Below, in pieces: positions 1 to 6,614 of a stretch of DNA of 13,588 nt. The notes below the pieces were generated by a model. That model was given only the letters and a program-made list of their open reading frames with translations, ran no database searches and was not told the DNA's origin. A program made the translations under genes and the position numbers. The first letter of the stretch is position 1, and every line of letters starts with the position of its first letter. The stretch spans positions 1 through 13,588 of the forward strand of contig JALQXY010000082.1 of NCBI GenBank assembly GCA_023262945.1, given 5' to 3'. The stretch comes from Rickettsiales bacterium. GTDB lineage: Bacteria; Pseudomonadota; Alphaproteobacteria; Rickettsiales; UBA1997.

Positions 1-126
1 GATTTGTTATCTTCTAAAGATTTGTTATCTTCTAAAGATTTGTTATCTTCTAAAGATTTGTTATCTTCTAAAGATTTGTTATCTTCTAAAGATTTGTTAT
101 CTTCTAAAGATTTGTTATCTTCTATA
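1..126. repeat. 18-bp in-frame tandem repeat inside the usher gene
   Basis: Seven consecutive 18-bp units (plus-strand unit gatttgttatcttctaaa) fill bases 1-126. Units 1-6 are identical; the seventh (109-126) differs by one base. The array runs off the left edge, so the true copy number is unknown. On the coding (minus) strand each unit encodes Glu-Asp-Asn-Lys-Ser-Leu in the usher frame. Since 18 is a multiple of three, copy-number change would lengthen or shorten the tail without a frameshift. The near-perfect identity suggests recent expansion by slippage or recombination. An assembly collapse or expansion here is also possible. Confidence 0.97.
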
Positions 127-3068
127 AGATTTTCTTCTTTAGTTGCAAGATTTTCTTTAATATTACATATAACTTCATTAAATTCAACAACTCCAGTTTT
201 AGAATAGCCTTTATAATCAAGTTCAGCCTGACAATATCTGCCATCAGACATTTCAACATTAATTACATCGTCATTAAATGAATAAATTTGAAAATAACCA
301 TCTTCATCACTAAAAGATTCTTCCAAAGAGCTTTTGATTGAACCCTCGACATATCCTCCGTCAGCCAAAACTAATCTTCCTATGGCAATTAAAGATTGCC
401 TAGCTTTCCATGTCATAACCACGACATTTCCAGGAAATAAAGTAGCTGTATTGCTGGATTTATCAAGACTTACCAATGATTCACCAGTTGAAGATAGATT
501 AATATTATGAGTTGCAAATGAAGATCGTGGTAAAAGGGTTGTAGAGTCAACTTTAACATTATTATATTTTGAGCCGCCACCGATATTAAATCTAGCATTG
601 CTATCTTTTGATCCTTCTATTTTAGCAATTATAGCAGCATCACGACCTTCAGCACCACCAAAAGCAAAGTCAAAATTGTTTGAAGCTAAAGAAAATTTAT
701 AGCTAGCATTGTGTTTTGTTGAATCTTTGTCATGGTTAATATTCCAAATTAATCCACCAAATTTACTAGCATAATCAAATGAAATAGATTCGGTTTTTTC
801 AGCTCCATCATATCCATGTCTTCCTGAAATTATTAACTTATCTTTTAATATATCCTTATCATCCCAAGATATACTTAAATTATTACTAAATGGATGTTTG
901 CCTTTTTCATCGTGAGGGGGATTGCCTTTTTGATTCTTAAATTCTTTGGTAGAATTATTAGATAATGACCAATTATCTTTGTTGTAACTTGCTCTAAAAT
1001 TTATTCTATAATTAATGTCTTTTTCTGTTTTTCTAACGTTAAAATCAAAATTAATTTTAAAATCACCTTTATTGAATATTAATTTACTATATGAAGGACC
1101 ATAATTATAGCGATATTTACCTTTTGAAATGCCAGTTCTATTGCTAGAGAATCTGATATTACCAAAATTATTTGGTAAATTAATATTACCTCCAAGAGAT
1201 ATTGAAGAAGCGTTGGCAGAAACTACATTGTAAGAAGCATCTTCATTTTTTACATCAAGATCAGGATTACCTTGTATAGTTTTTTTAAAGTTAAAATTAA
1301 CGTTAAATCGACCATTAAAAAAACTAGTATCTGCGTCAAGAGATACAGAGCGATCTTTTTCGGTGGTTATTAAATATTGATTTGATATATTGTATCTATT
1401 TGATTCAAAATCTATTATCGCTTCAGCTGCGCTTTCAAATCTATTTCCTACTATATTTGTAGTTACACCAAAATAATCGTTAAATCTAAATCCACCACCA
1501 ATTCGCGCAATTGGTATTGAAGACATTTCTGCAATTCTTTGATTCGGTTCTTGCTCAGATCTTTTTAAGAATCCAATATCCGCATAATAAAAAGGTTCAC
1601 CTGTAACGGCTATTTTTGCACTTTTAGTAAAAAAATGATTTTCTTCTCTTTTACCGCGACCATCAATAATAACTATTTTTATATCATAAGATCCGTTAGG
1701 TAAAGATGAAGTATCTAATATTTGATGACCAGCGCCATAATAACTTTGGCTATATAATTTATCATTTTTATAAATTTTTATTTCGCTATAATAGGGTAGG
1801 TAGATCTCGATTTTTTTACTATGAACCATTCCCTTTTCTTTTCTTGCTTCAAAAAATCTTTTAACGCTTGCACCAAAAAATGAAGCTCCAGAAATAGTTT
1901 GTAAATTCTGCATTGAATTAAAGCCAAGACTAAATTCGTTATCTTTGTAATATGCTTTACTTATTAATGAATTAATTGTTAATAAAGAATTGCGAGAATA
2001 ATTATAGCTAGATTCTATATTTATATTTTTATAAGAAACATAATTTGTTGCGTTAACGCTATAATCTATAACGCTTTCAGGTCTATTATCGCGGTTTAAC
2101 ATAGTACTAAAATTACTAATAGTAGATACACCTTTTTGAGTGGATTCTAGGTATTTATGATTATGAGGATCTGGCTTTTTAATATAGTTAGCATTGATGA
2201 CTATATCAACTCGATATTGACTTGGAGTGTAAACAATAGCGGCAATGTCGGTTTCAACATTATTGCAATCAACTGATCTTTCTTCTTTTTCAAAACAGCT
2301 AAGATGGACATTGGTATCAAGATTATTGCTTAAGGCATTAATTATTTGCTCCTTATTTAAAAGATTGTCTATTTTATTTATAATATCTCGAGGATTATCT
2401 AAAATAAGAGTATCACCTGTAATTGTAGCAAAAAAATCACCAATTTTTTCGCCACTAAAAAATATATTTATTAAAGTATTAATATTATCTTGAAAATCTT
2501 CAAAACCTTCTGGAGCTGATTCGTCAAGCTTAATTTCGGCTTTTAAAGTATTTTTAAATTGCTTTTTTTGTTTTGTTGGCTCTTGTATTAAATTATCAGC
2601 TTCCTTCAATAAATAAGATATATCCATATCTTCTAACTCTTCTGATATTTCATCGGTTAAAAATTTTAGCTGATCTGAACTTTTTTTTATGTAATCTGCA
2701 ATTCCAACATCGTTAATTAACAAGGCGGTATCGAAATCAAAATCTTCTATCTCATCATATAATTGCTCTAATTCTTTCTGCTCTTGATGGTAAAAATATA
2801 TTTCATCAAGAAACTGATCTAAATATTCATAATTAATTTTGGATATTTGTTTTCTTGGTTCAAATTTTGTGTAATTATAAGGATAATTATTAATTAAATA
2901 ATCAAAATAGCTAATTTTATCCAAATTAAGAAGAGGATCTTTTTTGTCTTTAAGATAAATATCTATGCTATCTGTTTTTAAAGAATTATTTTTGATATTG
3001 TTATTGAAGTTAAAAAATAAGAGGCTGCTGGCTATAATTATTAAAATTAATAGTTCAGCTGGCCTCAT
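1..3068 (-). CDS. Alpha-class (CfaC/CooC/TcfC-like) fimbrial outer-membrane usher, 3' end outside the window
   Basis: Ushers are outer-membrane beta-barrel pores that receive chaperone-bound pilins and secrete the assembled fibre. The frame is open from ATG at 3068 to base 3 (at least 1022 codons) with no stop seen. Residues 1-25 hold a hydrophobic signal-like stretch (LLILIIIASSLLFF). Residues about 26-180 are an acidic, helix-like extension that I do not expect in ushers. An usher-like N-terminal domain follows (about 185-290, from APEGFEDF, with Cys258 and Cys268), then barrel-like alternating strands. At about 416-482 is a TcfC-type E-set-like domain (IYLPYYSEIKIYKND, LDTSSLPNGSYDIKI). 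A CooC-type C-terminal domain lies at about 874-970 (LFPGNVVVMTW, IGRLVLADGG, Cys946, Cys968). The tail from residue 983 is a hexapeptide EDNKSL repeat. The gene starts 12 bp after the chaperone stop, so the two are probably cotranscribed. Class assignment rests on remembered motifs. Total length and C-terminus are unknown. Confidence 0.85.
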   Translation of the reverse strand, partial: MRPAELLILIIIASSLLFFNFNNNIKNNSLKTDSIDIYLKDKKDPLLNLDKISYFDYLINNYPYNYTKFEPRKQISKINYEYLDQFLDEIYFYHQEQKELEQLYDEIEDFDFDTALLINDVGIADYIKKSSDQLKFLTDEISEELEDMDISYLLKEADNLIQEPTKQKKQFKNTLKAEIKLDESAPEGFEDFQDNINTLINIFFSGEKIGDFFATITGDTLILDNPRDIINKIDNLLNKEQIINALSNNLDTNVHLSCFEKEERSVDCNNVETDIAAIVYTPSQYRVDIVINANYIKKPDPHNHKYLESTQKGVSTISNFSTMLNRDNRPESVIDYSVNATNYVSYKNINIESSYNYSRNSLLTINSLISKAYYKDNEFSLGFNSMQNLQTISGASFFGASVKRFFEARKEKGMVHSKKIEIYLPYYSEIKIYKNDKLYSQSYYGAGHQILDTSSLPNGSYDIKIVIIDGRGKREENHFFTKSAKIAVTGEPFYYADIGFLKRSEQEPNQRIAEMSSIPIARIGGGFRFNDYFGVTTNIVGNRFESAAEAIIDFESNRYNISNQYLITTEKDRSVSLDADTSFFNGRFNVNFNFKKTIQGNPDLDVKNEDASYNVVSANASSISLGGNINLPNNFGNIRFSSNRTGISKGKYRYNYGPSYSKLIFNKGDFKINFDFNVRKTEKDINYRINFRASYNKDNWSLSNNSTKEFKNQKGNPPHDEKGKHPFSNNLSISWDDKDILKDKLIISGRHGYDGAEKTESISFDYASKFGGLIWNINHDKDSTKHNASYKFSLASNNFDFAFGGAEGRDAAIIAKIEGSKDSNARFNIGGGSKYNNVKVDSTTLLPRSSFATHNINLSSTGESLVSLDKSSNTATLFPGNVVVMTWKARQSLIAIGRLVLADGGYVEGSIKSSLEESFSDEDGYFQIYSFNDDVINVEMSDGRYCQAELDYKGYSKTGVVEFNEVICNIKENLATKEENLIEDNKSLEDNKSLEDNKSLEDNKSLEDNKSLEDNKSLEDNK

Positions 3069-3080
3069 TGATCATTATAC

Positions 3081-3800
3081 TTAAAATGTTTTTATTTCAT
3101 CTTTGCCGTTGACGTCAAATGTAACATCAACTTCATTATCATAAGGCAAATCAAATTCTTTGATATTTCCAGCATATAGCCTTGTTCCTGGTACTTCCTT
3201 GCATTTATCCGAATCTTTAAGTGCTCCCGAAGGGCATTGCCTTATTTCTTTTATCACAGTATTTGTGTTGCCAGTATTTTTTAATTTTAATTTCTTGCCA
3301 TCTCTATTGCCATCAATAATCGGCAAAGGATTTGCTGGTCTAACCATGACCAAAGTTTCATATGCTATTAAAACTTTTACAGCTTGTTTTGCTGAACTAC
3401 TAACTTTACCAATTACCGGCTCAACTTTAACACGAAATATCTTATCTTCTTTTAGATTCTTTAACAACGATACGAAGCGAATATTTTGTTGACCCTCGTA
3501 AGGTATAACAAGTTTTTGTGGGGATACAATTAAAGATTGAGTTTGACCTTTCTGAGTTGCTACTCTTTTTTCTTTGTCAGTTCCTGGATTTAAAACTTCA
3601 AAAACAGAAACCTTAACATAAGCCTTTTTGCCATCATTATTACCATTATAAACCGGTACATCAATAAATTTTGTTTTATCATCTTTAAAATCAACAATTA
3701 TTGAGCCTAAAGAAATTTTAGATGCAAAAGCTGATTGAAAAGATGATTGAATAGAAAATATTGCAAAAAATAATATTATAGATGTTTTTTTAAGATTCAT
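3081..3800 (-). CDS. Periplasmic pilus-assembly chaperone (PapD/CfaA-like)
   Basis: 239 aa, the usual size for a two-domain Ig-fold fimbrial chaperone. It would cap pilin subunits in the periplasm by donating its G1 strand and hand them to the usher. Residues 1-26 form a signal peptide, probably cut after SAFA. Domain 1 spans about 27-150 and includes the family signature RVKVEP (123-128) and an alternating hydrophobic G1-like strand, VKVLIAYETLVMVRP (141-155). Domain 2 spans about 156-239 and has Cys189 and Cys200 bracketing a loop followed by GTRLYAGN, as I recall from alpha-type (TcfB-like) chaperones. The gene starts 2 bp after the upstream pilin stop and ends 12 bp before the usher start, as expected for a pilin-chaperone-usher operon. 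The chaperone function is secure; the subclass is inferred. Confidence 0.88.
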   Translation of the reverse strand: MNLKKTSIILFFAIFSIQSSFQSAFASKISLGSIIVDFKDDKTKFIDVPVYNGNNDGKKAYVKVSVFEVLNPGTDKEKRVATQKGQTQSLIVSPQKLVIPYEGQQNIRFVSLLKNLKEDKIFRVKVEPVIGKVSSSAKQAVKVLIAYETLVMVRPANPLPIIDGNRDGKKLKLKNTGNTNTVIKEIRQCPSGALKDSDKCKEVPGTRLYAGNIKEFDLPYDNEVDVTFDVNGKDEIKTF

Positions 3801-3802
3801 TT

Positions 3803-4339
3803 TTATATAGGTTCAATTGTTATTATTAATATTCCAAAATAATTGCCAGGATTTGCTTTCATTAAGTCCTGAAGACGAAACAAAACTTCTAACCTGGCAC
3901 TTAAATTTTGACCATTATTGCAATTATTATTCTCAATTTGTGATGTCGTGGTTAAAACCTCTGATAATCTATTGGATATAAGTTGTATTTTTTCTGTATT
4001 GCTATATGGATTATCATTCCAATAAACCAAATAAGGCAATGATATATTATCATCTTGCTTATTAAGAGAAAAATCATATCCAGAGTTACTTCCTACAGCT
4101 TTTACTCTATAATAACCACTAGATGAAAAAGCGCAAACATCATCAATTAAAGCTAGGTCATTTTGTTCGCCGCGCCACCTTGCTGGATAAGGATTATCCA
4201 GCTCACTTATTCTAACTTGACCAACATCTTGAGCTGTAGCTTTATTAATGATATTGCCAAAAGATCTAAAATTGATATTTAGCGAGCTAATGACAACAAA
4301 AATAATAATAAATAAAATATAATCAATTATTTTCATCAT
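3803..4339 (-). CDS. Pilin-like subunit 1 (candidate tip or terminating subunit)
   Basis: 178 aa. It starts with tandem ATG codons, and the first overlaps the upstream pilin's stop (ATGA, bases 4336-4339), which suggests translational coupling; no Shine-Dalgarno is visible. Residues 7-20 are strongly hydrophobic and act as a signal peptide, with a possible cut after KATA (36). It shares the local pilin pattern: Trp55, Cys69 in DDVCAF, an LPYLVYWND block (101-109), Cys140 in NNCNNG, and a C-terminal strand GNYFGILIITIEPI. The Cys pair probably forms a disulfide. If cleaved at residue 36, only about 8 residues precede the first conserved strand (VRISEL), against about 23 in its neighbours, so it may lack a donor strand. 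I do not recognise a specific family beyond an Ig-like fimbrial subunit; the assignment leans on the operon and the paralogy. Confidence 0.7.
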   Translation of the reverse strand: MMKIIDYILFIIIFVVISSLNINFRSFGNIINKATAQDVGQVRISELDNPYPARWRGEQNDLALIDDVCAFSSSGYYRVKAVGSNSGYDFSLNKQDDNISLPYLVYWNDNPYSNTEKIQLISNRLSEVLTTTSQIENNNCNNGQNLSARLEVLFRLQDLMKANPGNYFGILIITIEPI

Positions 4340-4866
4340 TCTGGAGAAATAGCAACTATTAGACTACCTTGATAATCTGATCCTAATGATTTTTCTAAAT
4401 CATTACTTTTAAATTTTATAGTTATTTTGGCATTATTTGCTCCATTGCAATCAAAGTAATCCTTATTGGCATTTTCGGATAATAGTGGTTGATTTGGGTT
4501 TAATAAAATTGGTATTTCAGAATTTATTTGGTCACTCCAATATAATTCATATTCTATATTGCGAGTTCCATCACTAACTTCAAAATTGCCATTAGACCCA
4601 GTTCCATAGGCTAAAATATTATATCTACCATTAGAATTATTGCTATATACGCATACTAAATCATCTTGCTTCATATCGTTACTTTTATCCCAATTAATGA
4701 AATAGAAGTCATTAAGGCCTGAAATTTTTATTAAATCGGTGATTTCTAGATTTATTTCAATCTGACCTTGCGATTCTACATCGCTAGTAACTCCTTGCTG
4801 TTCAGCAAATGAATATTTGCAAAAGGCTATAACAATAAAAAATGTAAATAATATTTTTTTTAACAA
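4336..4866 (-). CDS. Pilin-like subunit 2, TTG start
   Basis: 176 aa. The start is TTG at 4866: an in-frame TAA lies two codons upstream and the frame opens directly into a signal peptide (MLKKILFTFFIVIAFCKYSFA, cut near residue 21), so a later start would destroy it. The mature protein has the shared pattern: KISGLNDF (47-54), Trp59, Cys72 in LVCVYS, YELYWSD (106-112), Cys140 in DCNGANNA, and a closing strand YQGSLIVAISPE. About 25 residues precede the first conserved strand, enough for a donor-strand extension. It lies between subunits 3 and 1 in the minus-strand operon, with 177 bp to subunit 3 and a 4-bp overlap with subunit 1. Function as a minor or structural pilin is inferred from the adjacent chaperone and usher. 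Confidence 0.75.
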   Translation of the reverse strand: MLKKILFTFFIVIAFCKYSFAEQQGVTSDVESQGQIEINLEITDLIKISGLNDFYFINWDKSNDMKQDDLVCVYSNNSNGRYNILAYGTGSNGNFEVSDGTRNIEYELYWSDQINSEIPILLNPNQPLLSENANKDYFDCNGANNAKITIKFKSNDLEKSLGSDYQGSLIVAISPE

Positions 4867-4930
4867 ATTTTAGTAAAATTAAATTTTTATCTTAAAAATA
4901 TTCTGTTGAAAGTTAAATTAAAGACGAGGT

Positions 4931-4948
4931 TTGATATAAAAATATCAA
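4931..4948. other. Small hairpin upstream of pilin subunit 2
   Basis: Perfect 7-bp inverted repeat, TTGATAT (4931-4937) and ATATCAA (4942-4948), with a 4-base loop. It lies in the leader of the TTG-started pilin gene. A regulatory role is only a possibility, since AT-rich DNA often forms such stems. Confidence 0.35.
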
Positions 4949-4983
4949 TAAAATTGTTAAATTTTATTTTAAGATAATAGTTA

Positions 4984-4997
4984 TAGATAGATAGATA
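4984..4997. repeat. Short TAGA microsatellite
   Basis: Three and a half TAGA units in the 177-bp spacer between pilin subunits 3 and 2. Too short to assign meaning, but such tracts can change length by slippage and it lies upstream of the subunit 2 start. Confidence 0.6.
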
Positions 4998-5029
4998 AAA
5001 TCAAATTTAAATTAATAAATTTTGATTTT
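4997..5029 (-). terminator. Possible weak terminator or attenuator between pilin subunits 3 and 2
   Basis: Starting 15 bp past the stop of subunit 3, on the minus strand, is a 9-bp stem AAAATCAAA/TTTGATTTT with a 15-base AT loop, running into a short T-rich stretch. The stem is almost all A-T, so it is weak. It could partly end transcription after subunit 3 and raise its level over the downstream genes, or it could be chance in AT-rich DNA. Confidence 0.3.
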
Positions 5030-5043
5030 GTTTCTATAAAATT

Positions 5044-5610
5044 CTATTCTAAAGAAATAGATAATGTAAGAGATCCATAATACTCTCCAGCAACAGCATT
5101 TGCTAAATTTTCTTTGCTAAATTCAACAATTAATCGCGCATTATAACCACCGTTGCATGTAAAACTTTGATTGTCAGCTCCGCTTTGATTTGATAAAACT
5201 TGCCCTGGTTGCATAATTTGCTTCCCAATATCACTATTTTCATCATTCCAATATACGTTAAAAGGTATAAAATTGTTTGAATTACTTATATTATCTGATA
5301 TAACTACAAATTGTTCATTGTTAATATTAAAACTAGAGCTGATTGCAGAAATTTGATATTTTGAGCTGGTTGAATATATACAAATCTCATCTTCATTAAT
5401 TAAATTTTCTTGGCTATTCCAATCGCCAAAGTTAATATCATCGATACCAATTATATTAACAGCCTCTTCTAAAGTAAGGTATACTTCAGATTGCCCTACA
5501 GAATTTTGACCTAATGTGCCATCAATTGCAGCATAAACATTTATTGGTAAATAAAAATTAATCATTATCACTGTGATATAAATTGTTTTTAGTTTTATAT
5601 TAAAAGACAT
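5044..5610 (-). CDS. Pilin-like subunit 3, first gene of the minus-strand pilus operon
   Basis: 188 aa from ATG at 5610. A signal peptide spans about residues 1-27 with likely cleavage after NVYA. The shared pilin pattern is present: NIIGIDDINF (52-61), Trp64, Cys77 in EICIYS, FNVYWND (117-123), Cys152 in FTCNGGYNARL, and a terminal strand YYGSLTLSISLE. About 24 mature residues precede the conserved core, giving a plausible N-terminal donor strand. The two cysteines are 75 residues apart and probably pair. It is the promoter-proximal gene of the minus-strand group and faces the fourth paralogue across a 321-bp divergent intergenic region. I infer a structural pilin; no named family was recognised with confidence. 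Confidence 0.75.
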   Translation of the reverse strand: MSFNIKLKTIYITVIMINFYLPINVYAAIDGTLGQNSVGQSEVYLTLEEAVNIIGIDDINFGDWNSQENLINEDEICIYSTSSKYQISAISSSFNINNEQFVVISDNISNSNNFIPFNVYWNDENSDIGKQIMQPGQVLSNQSGADNQSFTCNGGYNARLIVEFSKENLANAVAGEYYGSLTLSISLE

Positions 5611-5626
5611 GTTTAATTTATTTATT

Positions 5627-5632
5627 ATTATA
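5627..5632 (-). promoter_or_regulatory. Candidate -10 box for the minus-strand pilus operon
   Basis: A perfect TATAAT on the minus strand, about 17 bp upstream of the subunit 3 ATG. No convincing -35 hexamer sits 16-18 bp further upstream, so the promoter is weak, activator-dependent or elsewhere. Confidence 0.3.
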
Positions 5633-5642
5633 ACGCTGCAAA

Positions 5643-5657
5643 CCTTTTATATAAAGG
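5643..5657. promoter_or_regulatory. Dyad upstream of the pilus operon (possible operator)
   Basis: CCTTT-tatat-AAAGG, a 5-bp perfect inverted repeat around a 5-base centre, just upstream of the leftward -10 candidate. The position fits an operator, but no regulator gene is present in the window to support this. Confidence 0.25.
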
Positions 5658-5835
5658 CTTTACAGCTTTTTCTTTGTTTTTTTTAGAGATTATTTTCTAA
5701 AAAAATATCAAAAAATCATCAGAAATTGAGTTTGTTATCAAATAAATTATATAATATTTAATACTCTATTCCTTTCTGGGCATACTTCCAAGAGATTTTA
5801 TAATATGAAAATAATATCTTAAAAAATATTGATTA

Positions 5836-5864
5836 TTGAAAAAAGCCTCATTTTGTGCTATAAT
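5836..5864 (+). promoter_or_regulatory. Strong sigma70-like promoter for pilin subunit 4
   Basis: TTGAAA (5836-5841), a 17-base spacer, then a perfect TATAAT (5859-5864) preceded by TGC, an extended -10. Transcription would start near 5871 and leave a leader of about 60 bases. This is the best promoter match I see in the window and points to high expression of the downstream pilin. Confidence 0.8.
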
Positions 5865-5931
5865 AGTTTTAGGCGAAATTTTTAAATCGCTAATAAAATT
5901 CAAATCTCTTATTAATTAAATTATTTTGTTT

Positions 5932-6480
5932 ATGAAAATGAAAAAAATTCTTTCAACTGTTGCTGCAGTTAGTTTGGTTATTTCTTCTAATGCCTCTTTT
6001 GCGGCTACAAATGGTTCATTAAGTGATCCAAATGGTGATTCTATAGGTACTAAAGATATCACTGTATTTGTTAAGTCTCGTGTTAAAATCACTGGTTTTG
6101 ATGATTTTGAAGTTGCCGATTGGAAAATAGGTGATGGTGATGTTAACGAAAGTGACGCAGTTTGTATATATGCCAACAGTGCTGCTGGTTATAATGTAAC
6201 TGCTGCTTCTAGTGGTGATGGTTTTAATTTAAGATCTAGTGATAATGTGCATGATCTTCCTTATAGCTTAGCATGGTTTGACGGAACTAGCGCTATATCT
6301 TTATCTCATGGAGTAGCAACTACTAATAACTTTACTAACTATTCAAGAACAAGTGCTGATTGTGATGGTGGTACAAACTCTGAGCTTAGATTAAGCATAT
6401 TAGCTACAGACTTACAAGCTGCACCTGGGGTTGATAGTGCTTATATTGATACAGTTACTATAACAATCTCTCCAGCTTAG
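5932..6480 (+). CDS. Pilin-like subunit 4, candidate major subunit
   Basis: 182 aa from ATG at 5932; a second ATG at 5938 and a TTG at 5926 are also in frame, with no clear Shine-Dalgarno to decide. The signal peptide is classical, with likely cleavage after ASFA (residue 24). The shared pilin pattern is KITGFDDF (52-59), Trp64, Cys78 in AVCIYA, LPYSLAWFD (109-117), Cys144 in DCDGGTN, and a closing strand YIDTVTITISPA. The N-terminal segment before the core is long enough to donate a strand to a neighbouring subunit. Unlike its three paralogues it is transcribed alone, divergently, between a near-consensus promoter and a strong intrinsic terminator, and its coding sequence looks less AT-rich. 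This layout is what one expects for the abundant shaft pilin; that role is inference. Confidence 0.78.
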   Translation: MKMKKILSTVAAVSLVISSNASFAATNGSLSDPNGDSIGTKDITVFVKSRVKITGFDDFEVADWKIGDGDVNESDAVCIYANSAAGYNVTAASSGDGFNLRSSDNVHDLPYSLAWFDGTSAISLSHGVATTNNFTNYSRTSADCDGGTNSELRLSILATDLQAAPGVDSAYIDTVTITISPA

Positions 6481-6486
6481 TTTTAT

Positions 6487-6517
6487 ATCATTTCTTACCT
6501 TTAAGATGAGAAATGAT
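6487..6517 (+). other. Hairpin right after the pilin 4 stop
   Basis: An 11-bp stem (6487-6497 with 6507-6517, one G-U pair) and a 9-base loop begin 7 bases after the stop codon. No T-run follows, so it is not a terminator itself. With the terminator downstream it could protect the 3' end of an abundant mRNA. Confidence 0.45.
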
Positions 6518-6554
6518 GATATTATTTAGATATCCACACTATAAATCATTATAG

Positions 6555-6586
6555 AAATCCCGCTCAAAAAGAGCGGGATTTTTTTT
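6555..6586 (+). terminator. Intrinsic terminator of pilin subunit 4
   Basis: A perfect 11-bp stem, AAATCCCGCTC (6555-6565) and GAGCGGGATTT (6571-6581), with an A5 loop, running into an unbroken T-run to 6586. It has a G+C-rich core in otherwise very AT-rich DNA and is oriented to end the monocistronic pilin transcript. Confidence 0.95.
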
Positions 6587-6614
6587 ATTTTAGACCAAAA
6601 TAAATAATCTTACC

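Larger units (their letters stand above)
5611..5931. other. Divergent intergenic region between the pilus operon and the fourth pilin
   Basis: This 321-bp AT-rich stretch holds no credible gene. It contains the strong rightward promoter at 5836-5864, a weaker leftward -10 candidate at 5627-5632 and a dyad at 5643-5657. Shared regulation of the two pilus transcripts from this region is plausible. Confidence 0.7.

Noticed and set aside
1..126. Tandem repeat as a CRISPR array
   Set aside because: Units are directly adjacent with no unique spacers and encode a peptide repeat in frame.
4..207. Plus-strand reading frame with repeated LLSSKD units
   Set aside because: It is the antisense shadow of the 18-bp repeat in the usher gene; the minus-strand frame continues for over 1000 codons with recognisable domains.
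2245..2493. Plus-strand frame of 82 codons
   Set aside because: It lies wholly antisense to the usher N-terminal domain, with no family match or start signals.
3160..3492. Plus-strand frame of 110 codons
   Set aside because: Antisense to the chaperone gene, whose minus-strand product has clear motifs and a signal peptide.
5916..6176. Minus-strand frame of 86 codons over the fourth pilin
   Set aside because: The plus-strand gene has promoter, signal peptide, paralogues and terminator; this frame has none.
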